Below are positions 34,843-43,934 of a stretch of 64,000 nucleotides of DNA, in pieces. The notes below the pieces were generated by a model that ran no database searches, had not been told where the DNA came from, and worked only from the letters and a program-made list of their open reading frames with translations. A program made the translations under genes and the position numbers. The DNA comes from Deltaproteobacteria bacterium (GTDB lineage Bacteria; Desulfobacterota; DSM-4660; Desulfatiglandales; HGW-15), in assembly GCA_016926135.1 (NCBI GenBank), contig JAFGPH010000433.1, positions 1 to 64,000 of the forward strand, in the 5' to 3' direction. Positions within the stretch are counted from its first letter, which is position 1. Each line of letters starts with the position of its first letter.

Positions 34843-36644
34843 CCCATCCTACGTGGCCCGAACCGGCATCCGGGGACCCCGTGACTCCAGGCAGGGACCT
34901 CGCCTATTTCAACTCCATCATCAGGCGGAGAAGGAGAAGCTTTCTCCTGACCTTCAGCATCCTGTTCATCGCCGGCTTGCTGGTTGCCTTTTTGCTCCCC
35001 CCTGTCTTCCTTTCCAGGTCAACGATCCTTATCGAGAGCCAGCAGATCCCGCCCGAATACGTCAAGACCTCCATCACGAGCCTGGTGGAGGAACGCCTGC
35101 ACGCCATTACCCAGCAAATCATGAGCCGGACCAGGCTGACGGAGATAATCAGGCGCTTCAACCTCTATGAGGACATGAGGGAGCGATTCACCACGGAAGA
35201 AATCGTCGAGAAGATGAGAGACGACATCAAGTTCAAGACGATCAGCACCGACGTCTTGAGCAGAAAAGGGGGCAGGGCCGCGGCCGAGGCGGTCACCGTG
35301 GCCTTCACCCTCTCCTACGAGGGCAAAAACCCAGGGGTGGTCCAGAAGGTGGCCAATGTGCTCGCATCCCTCTACCTGGAGGAGAACCTGAAGGTGAGGG
35401 AGCAGCGGGCCTCCAACACCACGGCCTTCCTGCAGCAGGAGATGGAGCAGCTCAAGGCGGAAATCGGGGAGATCCAGAACAGGATGAGCCAATTCAAGGA
35501 GGCGCATCTCCAGGAACTCCCCGAGTTCACGCCGTCCAATCTGCAGACCATCTCCCGCCTGCAGATGAGCCTGGATCAGATCCAGATGCAGATCAACACC
35601 CTTAAAGAGCGCAAGATCCTCCTGGAAGGCCAGATCATGAACGTGGACCCCCTGACCCCCCTGGTGGATGAACAGGGCAAGACCATGATGAACCCGGCGG
35701 AACGCCTGAAGTACCTGCGCCTCCAGCTTGTGGTGCTTCAGGGCAGCCTTTCCGACAAGCACCCGGACGTGAGGAAACTCCGGAAGGAGATCGCGGAACT
35801 GGAGGCACAGGGGTACGAGACCGGGGCAGATGTGAACAAGGTGAAAAAGCTGGAGGACCTGAAGCAGAAGGAGGCATCCATCGAGGCGACCCACGCTCCG
35901 ACCCATCCGGATGCGGCCAGGCTTTCCAGGGAGGTGGAAGCCCTGAGCAAGGAACTGGAGAGCCAGGACAAGGAAGTCTCCCCGAAAGAGAAGTCCGATC
36001 AGAAGCCGGACAACCCGGTGTACATCAGTCTGAAGACCCAGATCGCCTCCGCAGATCTGGAGATCGCTGCCCTGACCGAACAGGCCCGACATATCAAGGA
36101 AGAGATCGCGAGGGTCCAGGCTCGAATCGATCGTGCCCCCATGGTGGAAAAGGAGTACACCATGTTGCTCAGCGACTACCAGAACGCCCGGGCCAAATAC
36201 AGCGAGATCACAAGCAAGTACCTGGAGGCCAAGGTGGCCCAGGGCATGGAGGAAACCCAGCGTGGGGAGCGCTTCACCATCATCGACCCCGCCCAATTGC
36301 CAGAAAAGCCCCACAAGCCCAACCGCATCGCCATCGCGGTGATCAGTCTTGTCCTTGCGCTGGGCGCAGGGGTCGGAATGGCCGCCGTCAGGGAGTTCGC
36401 CGACACCTCCATCAAGACCGGGGAGCAATTCACGGCCATCTCTGGACTTCCCGTGCTGGCCGTGATCTCCCTGGTCGTGAGCCGGGAGGAGATCAGGGAG
36501 CGTCGGGTCAAATGGGCACTGGCCCTGTTGGGGGCGGCCGTCCTCCTCTGCGCAACCCTTTTTGTCGTAGACCAGTTCTTGATGCCCCTGGATGTGCTCT
36601 GGGCGCGGGCGGAGCGAAAGCTTTTGAAAGTCACGGCGTTCTGA
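34836..36644 (+). CDS. Wzz-like chain-length determinant
   Basis: 602 residues. It overlaps the barrel gene by 7 bp. An N-terminal Wzz domain with a first membrane helix (about residues 28-50, SFLLTFSILFIAGLLVAFLL) leads to a long periplasmic coiled coil (about 170-420) and the C-terminal GNVR-like region (AQLPEKPHKPNRIAIA), a second membrane helix (about 490-515), and a further hydrophobic segment near the end (ALALLGAAVLLCATLFVVDQ). It is of the EpsF/PEP-CTERM-locus type with no tyrosine-kinase domain, which is supplied by the next gene. It sets EPS chain length and links the polymerase to export. Confidence 0.9.
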   Translation: MVTHPTWPEPASGDPVTPGRDLAYFNSIIRRRRRSFLLTFSILFIAGLLVAFLLPPVFLSRSTILIESQQIPPEYVKTSITSLVEERLHAITQQIMSRTRLTEIIRRFNLYEDMRERFTTEEIVEKMRDDIKFKTISTDVLSRKGGRAAAEAVTVAFTLSYEGKNPGVVQKVANVLASLYLEENLKVREQRASNTTAFLQQEMEQLKAEIGEIQNRMSQFKEAHLQELPEFTPSNLQTISRLQMSLDQIQMQINTLKERKILLEGQIMNVDPLTPLVDEQGKTMMNPAERLKYLRLQLVVLQGSLSDKHPDVRKLRKEIAELEAQGYETGADVNKVKKLEDLKQKEASIEATHAPTHPDAARLSREVEALSKELESQDKEVSPKEKSDQKPDNPVYISLKTQIASADLEIAALTEQARHIKEEIARVQARIDRAPMVEKEYTMLLSDYQNARAKYSEITSKYLEAKVAQGMEETQRGERFTIIDPAQLPEKPHKPNRIAIAVISLVLALGAGVGMAAVREFADTSIKTGEQFTAISGLPVLAVISLVVSREEIRERRVKWALALLGAAVLLCATLFVVDQFLMPLDVLWARAERKLLKVTAF

Positions 36645-36662
36645 GCGCCAGGACCGGCGGAG

Positions 36663-37442
36663 ATGAACAAACCGGAAGAGGCCATGCAAAGGACCAAGGA
36701 AGAGAAGAGAAACGGGGGTGGGGAGAGGATGCCTCTTGAGGCTCGAGATGTCTCACCCACCTACTCGTGCACAAGGGTGAGCCTCGTTGACCCAGCCCGC
36801 CTCAGAAAGAACAAGATCGTCTCCCTCTTTCCCGAAGAGGCCCTGGCCGACCAGATGAAGATCCTTCACATCCAGGTCCTTAACAAGATGGAGGAAATCG
36901 GAGGTAACAGCCTGTTGGTGGCGAGCCCGAACCCCGCTGAAGGGAAAACCTGGACGGCCATCAACCTGGCCCTCAGCATGTCTCAGAAGCTGGACCAGAC
37001 CGTGCTCCTGGTGGATGCCAACGTCCGGGCGCCTGCTGTTCATCGCTTTTTGGGGATGGATTGCCCCAGGGGGCTCTCGGACTACCTGCTGCACCAGGCT
37101 GAAATCCCCGACCTCCTCGTAAACCCCGGGATTGAAAAACTGGTGCTGCTTCCGGCCGGGAGTTCGCTCACCAACTCGGTGGAACTCCTGGGCTCCCCCC
37201 GTATGGAGGCACTGGTGAAGGAAATGAAGGAGCGTTACAGGGACCGCTTTCTCATCTTCGACACCCCGCCTCTTCTCTCCTCGGCCGACGCCCTGGTGCT
37301 CTCCAGGTTCATGGACGCGGTTCTGCTGGTCGTAGAGTCGGAGAAAACCAGAATCAAGGATGTCGTTCAGGCCATCGAAATGCTGAAACACCGGCAGATG
37401 ATCGGGGCCGTAGTCAACAGGGCCAAAGGCCCCATGCGCTGA
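36663..37442 (+). CDS. CpsD/CapB-type tyrosine-autokinase ATPase
   Basis: 259 residues. It has a P-loop (ASPNPAEGKTW), Walker A' (VLLVDANVRAPAV) and Walker B (RFLIFDTPPLLSSADAL), the BY-kinase ATPase signature. The C-terminus (VNRAKGPMR) lacks the usual Tyr-rich tail, so autophosphorylation on a C-terminal cluster is not supported. It probably acts with the Wzz-like protein to control polymer assembly. It starts at 36663, 18 bp after the previous stop. Confidence 0.88.
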   Translation: MNKPEEAMQRTKEEKRNGGGERMPLEARDVSPTYSCTRVSLVDPARLRKNKIVSLFPEEALADQMKILHIQVLNKMEEIGGNSLLVASPNPAEGKTWTAINLALSMSQKLDQTVLLVDANVRAPAVHRFLGMDCPRGLSDYLLHQAEIPDLLVNPGIEKLVLLPAGSSLTNSVELLGSPRMEALVKEMKERYRDRFLIFDTPPLLSSADALVLSRFMDAVLLVVESEKTRIKDVVQAIEMLKHRQMIGAVVNRAKGPMR

Positions 37443-37443
37443 A

Positions 37444-37481
37444 TTAGCCGAAATCTCATCCTCCTCAAATGGAATCTTAAC
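37444..37481 (+). promoter_or_regulatory. PhoB-type box (4 repeats)
   Basis: TTAGC, CTCAT, CAAAT and TTAAC at 11-bp intervals. A -10-like TATTCT begins 12 bp after the last pentamer, in the gap before the MauE/thioredoxin gene. Confidence 0.65.
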
Positions 37482-37550
37482 AGACCAACCCCTATTCTGG
37501 CCCATCCCAAAGGGGTTTGGGGTATGGTTCCCCAAGGGGAAGACCTCCTC

Positions 37551-38576
37551 ATGGTCATGGAGCATAAAAAGATGAGTTTCGAGGATGTTATCACGAGTTC
37601 GGGCCTGCCCCGAAGGGGGCGGAGCCTGTCCGAGGCCTTTTCCCGCCTCGCGGCCGCTGCTGTTGGTCTTGTCCTGCTCGCGGCCGGCATCATGAAGGCC
37701 ACGGACATGGGGCTCTTTATCCGGCAGATCACGGCCTACGGGCTACTGACCCATCCGGTCCTCGTGACCTGGGGCGCATGGCTCATGATCGGGGTCCAAT
37801 TCGGCCTCGGGATAGCGCTTGTCCTGTTCTATCGGCCCAGAGCGACCCTGGCCCTGACTTCGCTGCTCTGGGCGGGGCTCGCATGCCTGACGTCGTGGGC
37901 CTGGCTGAGCGGGGCGACCGATGAGTGCGGCTGCTACGGGGCATGGCTGAAGACCACCCCCGCGCAGGCCCTGATCGAGAATCTGGTCTTTTTCGCCCTT
38001 ACGCTGGCGTCCTGGAAGACCTATCGTCCGAAGCTGCATCAAAACGGCAAGAAGCTGGCCTGGGCCGTGTCAGTCGCATGCGCCGTGGGTCTCGTCCTCC
38101 CCATGTTGTCGGGCTTCCCCATATCCGCCATGGTCCGGCCGGAAAGCAGCGACATCATGGTGGAGCGCGTCAAGGAGGTGCATGTGTCCGGTCTCAGGGA
38201 TGTTGATCTGTCTCGGGGAGACTATCTGGTCGTCCTCATAGGAACGGACTGTGCCCACTGTAAGGAACTGCTCCCCCAACTGGATGAGCTGGCGGCCCAA
38301 AAGGACCTGCCCCCCATGATTGCCTTGGGCAAGAACAGCGAGGTGGAGATTCGCAGGTTCATGGATGAATTCGAACCCTCCTTTTCCATCGGCCGAATCG
38401 ACGAAAAGGAGTTCTGGCGGCTGCTGGGAAACGGCCAGATGCCCAGAATCCTTCTCGTGCAGGAAGGCAAGGTCCTGAAGGCTTGGGATCGGATCGTGCC
38501 ACAAAAGGAGATGATCAAATCCACCGCCCTCTCGCAGAAAGACAAAACAAAGTCTCTTGCAGAGAAAAGATGCTAG
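37551..38576 (+). CDS. MauE-like membrane protein fused to a thioredoxin domain
   Basis: 341 residues (ATG 37524 is also possible). It has a MauE/DoxX-like membrane domain of about four helices (about residues 30-170: AVGLVLLAAGIMKATDMG and ATDECGCYGAWLKTTPAQAL, the CGCYG motif typical of MauE). A thioredoxin-like domain (about 210-320) follows, with the CxxC active site GTDCAHCKELLPQLDEL and the cis-Pro loop QMPRILLVQEG. MauE-like proteins help form disulfides in exported proteins. The joined reductase-like module suggests a thiol relay across the inner membrane (inference). It is preceded by its own regulatory box. Confidence 0.85.
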   Translation: MVMEHKKMSFEDVITSSGLPRRGRSLSEAFSRLAAAAVGLVLLAAGIMKATDMGLFIRQITAYGLLTHPVLVTWGAWLMIGVQFGLGIALVLFYRPRATLALTSLLWAGLACLTSWAWLSGATDECGCYGAWLKTTPAQALIENLVFFALTLASWKTYRPKLHQNGKKLAWAVSVACAVGLVLPMLSGFPISAMVRPESSDIMVERVKEVHVSGLRDVDLSRGDYLVVLIGTDCAHCKELLPQLDELAAQKDLPPMIALGKNSEVEIRRFMDEFEPSFSIGRIDEKEFWRLLGNGQMPRILLVQEGKVLKAWDRIVPQKEMIKSTALSQKDKTKSLAEKRC

Positions 38577-38620
38577 GGTAACAGTATAGAAAAGCACCTC
38601 CCTCCCGCCGCCAGTCGGGC

Positions 38621-38649
38621 CGGTCCGCAAGGGGCGGATAGATCTGAGG
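38621..38649. repeat. Flanking direct repeat, left
   Basis: A 29-bp element containing GTCCGCAAGGGGCGGATA. It matches 40195-40223 at 22 of 29 positions in the same orientation. The two copies bracket the AAA ATPase gene. Confidence 0.5.
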
Positions 38650-38695
38650 ATATGGATCCACTTCTAAGCTCTAAAAACCACGCAGGAGCAATTTC

Positions 38696-38748
38696 TTGAC
38701 AATTTTAAAGCACGGGTTTGACAATTTTAAAGTCTTGCTATAAAATCC
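38696..38748 (+). promoter_or_regulatory. Tandem TTGACAATTTTAAAG promoter/operator
   Basis: Two perfect copies of TTGACAATTTTAAAG start at 38696 and 38718 (22 bp apart, two helical turns). The second provides a -35 TTGACA, with TAAAAT 17 bp downstream as -10, giving a near-consensus sigma-70 promoter for the AAA ATPase. The duplicated site could be an operator. Confidence 0.75.
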
Positions 38749-38754
38749 TCGTTC

Positions 38755-39948
38755 ATGTGGATAGAACGAGAAATCGCATCCGAAATCAGAAAAGCCTCGT
38801 TGGGATTTCCGGTTGTCGCCCTGGTCGGCCCCAGGCAGATTGGAAAGACATCCCTTCTGGAGCGGTTGTTTCCCGATTACGGCTATGTCACCCTGGATGT
38901 CGCGTCGAATGCCGAGGCAGCGGAAACCAGGCCTCAGGAGTTTCTTGAGAGGCACCCTCCGCCGCTTCTGATAGACGAGGTTCAGTATGCTCCCTCCTTC
39001 TTCCGCCATATCAAATCCTATGTGGATTCAGAAAAAGGCCGGAGGGGTCTCTTCATGATCACGGGGTCTCAGAATTTCCTGCTCATGGAAAACCTGGCCG
39101 AAAGCCTGGCAGGACGTGCCGCTGTCATTCCATTCCTGGGGCTTTCGGGAAAGGAGTGGAGATCGGCTGCCGCCGCAAGCACAGGGCAAAGTTGGCAGGA
39201 GTTCCTCTGGAAGGGCGGCTTTCCCGCCCTTTGGTCAGATCCGGGAGCAGGACCGACGCGGGAGCGGTGGTATCAGGGATACGTGAGCACCTATCTCGAA
39301 CGGGACGTGCGCAACCTCCTCAATGTGGGCAGTCTTCGGGATTTCGAGCGTTTTCTGAGAGCCTGCGCCGCCCGTTGCGGACAAACATTGAATCTATCGG
39401 AGTTGGGCAGGGATGTGGGCATCTCCACCCCAACCGCAAAGCAGTGGGTCAGCGTCCTTCAGGCCTCCAACCAGGTATTTCTTCTGGAACCCTATTATCG
39501 CTCCTTGGGCAAACGCATTTCAAAAACCCCAAAACTTTATTTTACCGATACCGGCTTGGCAGCCTACCTGATGGGCTTTACTTCGGCCGATGGGCTTTGG
39601 GCTTCACGGGAAGCTGGCGCGCTATGGGAAAGTTACGTGGTCGGGCAGTGGTTGAGATGGAGGGACTGGCACGAGCCGTCTCTCATGCTCTGGTACTGGC
39701 GTGACCAAGGTGGAAACGAGGTGGACCTGCTCATCGAGCGGAATCAGATGCTGTTTCCCGTGGAATGCAAAATCAAAGACCGCCCCGGAAAAGAGGATAC
39801 TCAGGGGATTGAGCGGCTGCGGAAATTCTACGGAAAGGATCATGTGCCTCAGGCTTACGTGGCATGCCCCACCGAGGCGTCCTTTGATCTCGAACCAGGA
39901 ATCACGGCTGTGTCCGGATGGGAGATCTGGTCCCTTCAGGTTCCATAA
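38755..39948 (+). CDS. AAA_14/DUF4143 ATPase
   Basis: 397 residues. N-terminal AAA ATPase: Walker A LVGPRQIGKTSLLERL, Walker B PPLLIDEVQYAP, sensor LFMITGSQNF. The C-terminal DUF4143 part contains SELGRDVGISTPTAKQWVSV (winged-helix-like), LEPYYRSLGKRI and a nuclease-like EVDLLIERN...FPVECKIKDRP. These stand-alone ATPases are common, of uncertain function, and often transferred. Here it has its own strong promoter with a duplicated site and lies between two similar direct repeats. It interrupts the EPS locus and is probably not part of EPS synthesis. Confidence 0.93.
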   Translation: MWIEREIASEIRKASLGFPVVALVGPRQIGKTSLLERLFPDYGYVTLDVASNAEAAETRPQEFLERHPPPLLIDEVQYAPSFFRHIKSYVDSEKGRRGLFMITGSQNFLLMENLAESLAGRAAVIPFLGLSGKEWRSAAAASTGQSWQEFLWKGGFPALWSDPGAGPTRERWYQGYVSTYLERDVRNLLNVGSLRDFERFLRACAARCGQTLNLSELGRDVGISTPTAKQWVSVLQASNQVFLLEPYYRSLGKRISKTPKLYFTDTGLAAYLMGFTSADGLWASREAGALWESYVVGQWLRWRDWHEPSLMLWYWRDQGGNEVDLLIERNQMLFPVECKIKDRPGKEDTQGIERLRKFYGKDHVPQAYVACPTEASFDLEPGITAVSGWEIWSLQVP

Positions 39949-40559
39949 AGCCCCCAACGACTGCCTCATCGACATGAAATCCATCCTGGGCCCGGAGGAA
40001 GTGCGATTGTCGGGCACGCCTTTCTGAAGACTGTAGACTTTAAGATGGTGCACGGCGCACGCGGCACGGTCAACTCCAAAACCATCGCGAACGTCATGCA
40101 CGGCCCGCCACAGGTTCAGGCCTAAGAATAAGGCCCTTTGTTGGTGGCCAGTCGTTTTCATATGTTTTCCCACCTTGCCACGGACAATGCTTGCCCGTCC
40201 GCCAAAGGCGGATAAACCTCAGGCGGGGACCACCGACATCAAGCTGTACTTTGCCCATTCTGTAGAAAATCACAATTTGAGGAGCGTCCCCCTTTGTTCT
40301 CAAGGACATCTTGTCGGGCCGGGGATACGGCCTTGAGGATGCCCGGCTCTCCATCAAGACCGTCTCTTAGTTGAGAAATCTGAAAGCGGGCGGTATTCAT
40401 CCGGAGCATACGAATCCTTTCTTTCTGAGGACGCCCATTTGACGGCGGAGCGGCAATTTTTTCGTAACTTCCGGGTCACCCTCCACTCTCGCGGAGATCT
40501 ATGGCAGTTGCTCCGGTCCGTTCCAGTCTTCGTGATCATCAAAGTGAAGGGAGGGGAAT
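39949..40559 (+). pseudogene. Degenerate coding remnants
   Basis: No intact gene is seen. Fragments with coding look but broken frames include KSILGPEEVRLSG, continued after a frame change as AFLKTVDFKMVHGARGTVNS (ending at 40125), and IKLYFAHSVENHNLRSVPLC near 40240, shifting to GYGLEDARLSIKTVS. I do not recognise the parent families. The region looks like debris beside the AAA ATPase gene and includes the right-hand direct repeat. Confidence 0.35.
40195..40223. repeat. Flanking direct repeat, right
   Basis: Contains TCCGCC AAA GGCGGA (6-bp hairpin) then TAAACCTCAGG. It matches 38621-38649 at 22 of 29 positions. Confidence 0.5.
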
Positions 40560-41015
40560 ATGTATCTTACGAAACGCACCATCCGTCTCATAAGGATGGC
40601 TTTTACTGTCATTCACCTTTTTAAGAATTGGCCTACTGCCTTTGTCGTTTGGGCATGGGGACGTGGGGACACAATTACTCTTGGTGAAAGTCAATCTGGC
40701 AATCATAGTATGTTTGGTTCCGGAAACAGAAAAGCGCTAATCGATGTCGTGTCTCCGGAGGATGTTTTCACGGAGAATGCAATATCATCATGTGAGGTGT
40801 TGAAAATGGACTGTGAAGGCGCGGAGTTTGAGATCCTGTATTCGACTCCTACAGGCGTATACAATTTGATTCAAACGATTGCGCTTGAGGTCCATGCATC
40901 TCGTGCAGTCGCTAATGTGATAGAGCTAAAGAAATTCCTAGGTGATAAAGGCTTTATGACTGGCATTAGCAAGGTGAATAATGGGTACGGATACATATAT
41001 GCATCTAAGAGATAG
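40560..41015 (+). pseudogene. FkbM-type methyltransferase, internally deleted
   Basis: 151 residues with a good GGGAGGGGA ribosome-binding site. The C-terminal half is clearly FkbM-family (ALIDVVSPEDVFTENAIS, VLKMDCEGAEFEILYSTPTG). The N-terminus (LTKRTIRLIRMAFTVIHLFK) also looks like the start of such enzymes, but the SAM-binding loop of the Rossmann fold, which should lie between them, is missing, so it joins directly to ITLGESQSGNHSMF. The frame is open, but the product should be inactive. It marks the left edge of the AT-rich glycan cassette. Confidence 0.75.
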
Positions 41016-41062
41016 GAATAGATCACATCGTCCCGCTTATTGATTTCTTCTGGAATCGGCTT

Positions 41063-42391
41063 ATGAGTCTATTGCGCAAAAGCATCCTATCGGCCGGGGG
41101 GACTGTTATTTGTGCGGCCCTGGGGATTATCACCCAGATGATCCTCTCACGAAAGCTGGGCCCTGACGGCATGGGACAATATCAATTGCTATTGAGCACC
41201 TCAACACTCGCTGTGGCAGTCGCCACTCTGGGGATCGGGCAGGCAAATGTCTATTTCTTGAATCACTTCAACTCGCCAAAAGCGGCTGTTGTGATGAATT
41301 CCGTGTACTGGTGGGCAGTGGCGGGCACTGTTTTGTTCGTGGGATATGTTGGTGCGGTAAAGGAGTTCGTCAACTATTTCGGGCGAGTACCGATCGAGGC
41401 CCTGCTGATCTTTGGTGTCGGCCTGCTGGGCGTCCTGCTGGTCAATCTCCTGCGGCCTGTATTAGTGGCCGAGCTGCTGATGAGAGAGGCTGTGTTGGTG
41501 ACAGTGGCGGCTCCCTCTGCATATCTTGTCACAGTTGCCTGCCTTGCCGCTACGACCCGCTTGAGCGTGGTGCAAGCAATCATAGCAATGGCGGTGGGCA
41601 ACGCAGCCGGCGCTTTGGTATGCATCTGGTTTGTGCGAGACGGGTTGAAATGGCATGAACGGTTTGACGCAAGATTCTTCTGGAAGTTGCTGCCCCATGG
41701 AATGCAACTTGCGTCTAGCAACATCGTCCAGCTAGCAAGCGCAACCATGGGTATCTTGCTGCTTCGGCATTTCATGCACGAAAGTTTTTCGGAGGTGGGG
41801 TATTACGGTCGAGCGATTGCAGTGTGCGGTCTTATGCAGCTTTTGAGCGCTTCCGCGACGCCGCTTTTGTATTCCAAGTGGTCAAGCGTCAACCAGGCGG
41901 AGCGAACTGCACAGGTTGAGCGCGCAACCCGCATTCAAACGGCGATGGGAATAGGGATCGTTTTCTTCCTCCTCGTGTTTGGGCGCTATTTGATCATTTT
42001 ATTGTACGGGCACAGCTTTCTTGCAGCCGTGCAACCTTTGTATCTCTTATCATTTGCTCATTTGATCAAGGGACCCACAAACATTTTTACCAATTTGTTT
42101 GCCGGCGCAGGGCAGCCCTCGCTGAATTCCTTAATATGGGGGATCTCGCTGCCTTTCTTGGTCCTTTTTTCTTTTTTGCTGGTGCCCCGATTCGGCATTG
42201 CGGGCGCAGCCATTGCTGAGATCTGTTCCTCGTCTGCCAGCCTGCTTGCGGCTGCGTGCGTTGCAGGCCACCGGTATGGAGTTGATTTAAGCCAGTCCTT
42301 CGTCTTTAAGGGGTCTGACTTGCGTTACATCTGCCGCAATATCTTGAGCAGCAAGACAACCGTGCGCCATGCGAACGGGGGTGCTGAGTAA
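41063..42391 (+). CDS. Wzx-type polysaccharide flippase
   Basis: 442 residues with about 12-14 hydrophobic helices in the MOP/PST-exporter pattern. It begins LLRKSILSAGGTVICAALGI and has RKLGPDGMGQYQLLLS in the first loop, the usual start of RfbX/Wzx proteins. It moves lipid-linked repeat units across the inner membrane. A conserved-looking FGRYLIILLYGHSFLAAV lies in the later half. Base composition is more AT-rich than flanking genes, like the rest of the cassette. Confidence 0.9.
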   Translation: MSLLRKSILSAGGTVICAALGIITQMILSRKLGPDGMGQYQLLLSTSTLAVAVATLGIGQANVYFLNHFNSPKAAVVMNSVYWWAVAGTVLFVGYVGAVKEFVNYFGRVPIEALLIFGVGLLGVLLVNLLRPVLVAELLMREAVLVTVAAPSAYLVTVACLAATTRLSVVQAIIAMAVGNAAGALVCIWFVRDGLKWHERFDARFFWKLLPHGMQLASSNIVQLASATMGILLLRHFMHESFSEVGYYGRAIAVCGLMQLLSASATPLLYSKWSSVNQAERTAQVERATRIQTAMGIGIVFFLLVFGRYLIILLYGHSFLAAVQPLYLLSFAHLIKGPTNIFTNLFAGAGQPSLNSLIWGISLPFLVLFSFLLVPRFGIAGAAIAEICSSSASLLAAACVAGHRYGVDLSQSFVFKGSDLRYICRNILSSKTTVRHANGGAE

Positions 42392-42577
42392 TCGATCGGT
42401 CCTTAACCAGATGTGGGCTTAACTAATATTTCGGTCTGTTATCCCACGTCTCGCGTGGGTATGATCGTCTGCAATGGAGAGCGACCACAGACTTATGAAA
42501 ATGACCATACAATATACCATATTTGCGATAGAGGACGGACCCGCCGTAGGGTTATCTTGATGACCGGGAGAGGAGAG

Positions 42578-43930
42578 ATGCAGAGCAAGGAACCGAGTGA
42601 AATAGACCCAAGTATTATCCTGCTGACCAATCTGGATGTCTGGATGCTCACTGGCGATGTGAATAGAGCAGGAATAGGAAATCAATCATTATACAACACC
42701 TTGCTCGGGTATGCGCAGCATGGTTACTCAGTACACATGCTCACAACCAGTTTTGCGCTTAAGGATATGACCCAGATCCATCCCCGGGTCTACATCTATC
42801 GACATCAGCTTCAGTCTTACGAAGCATTAAATCGGCTGCGCAGGATGGTTGGTGCAATCCCCGGTATTTCTGCGAATGGCAATAACTGTAAGGAAAGCAG
42901 GATCACACCCGTCAAATCCTTAAAGCCCCAGTCTTTGGGGATGCGAGTATATGCGAGGGTGTTTAGCTGGGAGATGGTTCAAACGGCACGACACTTGATC
43001 CAGCAGAAAGGGCTCCAGCCTGCCTTCATTTATGGCCATGAGATCATCGGTGTACATGCTGCCTCTCGCCTGGCACGACAGACAGGGTTGCCATTGATTA
43101 CCCGTTTTCAGGGAACTGAACTGAGTCAATTCCTGGACCGTCCTGACCGCGTATTTAGCTACACTGTCCACACCGGTGCCTTGCGCGCACCTGCGGATCT
43201 TGTAATCATGGCCAACGATGGCACGCAGGGAGATAAGATCCTGGATTTATTGGGCGTGGAGAAGGAGCGATACAGGTTCTATATGAACGGGGTTCAAAGA
43301 GACATCGTGTACCGCCCTAATGTGGATCGAGCAAAAATACGTCAAGCACTCGGCATCCATGATGGGCAGGGGTTCCTGCTTTATACCGGCAGGTTTTTTT
43401 ACTGGAAACGAATTGACCGGCATCTGCACGTGCTCAGGCGCGTTCGCGATGCCGGGATCGAATTCAAGGCCGTATTCATAGGCGACGGACCTGAAAGACG
43501 GAGTTCACAGGAACTCGCCAAGAGTCTCGATCTGAATTCCTGTGTTCTCTTCCTGGATCCAAGGCCTCATACCGAGGTCATGGACTACATGAACGCTTGC
43601 GATATCTATATTTCCTTTCAGGACCTCACTAATCTTGGAAACCCTGCGATCGAAGCCTGCATTTGCGGGAAATGCATCGTCACTACAGCAGTTGGTGGAA
43701 CCACCGATCTTTTGAGCCACAATGTCAACGCTCTCGTGATAGAGGACAAGGATGACCTTGAAGCAATTGCAGCCGCACTGGAGCATGTGATCAGAAATCC
43801 TGAAGAGCGGATGCGTTTGGCCAAGGGTGCCCGAGAGCGGGGTAAGGAGCTGAAGTCCTGGACGGAACGTATGGACATGGAGATAGAGGAGGTGGAGGCT
43901 GTTCTTGCCAGGAAGAAGGCATCCGGATGA
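42578..43930 (+). CDS. Glycosyltransferase, GT4 family
   Basis: 450 residues. ATG 42578 is chosen for the GGAGAGGAG before it; the ORF extends upstream without a good start site. The N-terminal GT-B domain begins IILLTNLDVWMLTG. The C-terminal domain has the GT4 features FLLYTGRFFYWKRIDRHLHV (donor-binding entry), FIGDGPE, and NLGNPAIEACICGKCIVTTA, where the usual EAxACGxPVV glutamate is present (IEACICGK). Sugar and acceptor unknown. Confidence 0.88.
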   Translation: MQSKEPSEIDPSIILLTNLDVWMLTGDVNRAGIGNQSLYNTLLGYAQHGYSVHMLTTSFALKDMTQIHPRVYIYRHQLQSYEALNRLRRMVGAIPGISANGNNCKESRITPVKSLKPQSLGMRVYARVFSWEMVQTARHLIQQKGLQPAFIYGHEIIGVHAASRLARQTGLPLITRFQGTELSQFLDRPDRVFSYTVHTGALRAPADLVIMANDGTQGDKILDLLGVEKERYRFYMNGVQRDIVYRPNVDRAKIRQALGIHDGQGFLLYTGRFFYWKRIDRHLHVLRRVRDAGIEFKAVFIGDGPERRSSQELAKSLDLNSCVLFLDPRPHTEVMDYMNACDIYISFQDLTNLGNPAIEACICGKCIVTTAVGGTTDLLSHNVNALVIEDKDDLEAIAAALEHVIRNPEERMRLAKGARERGKELKSWTERMDMEIEEVEAVLARKKASG

Positions 43931-43934
43931 TCCC

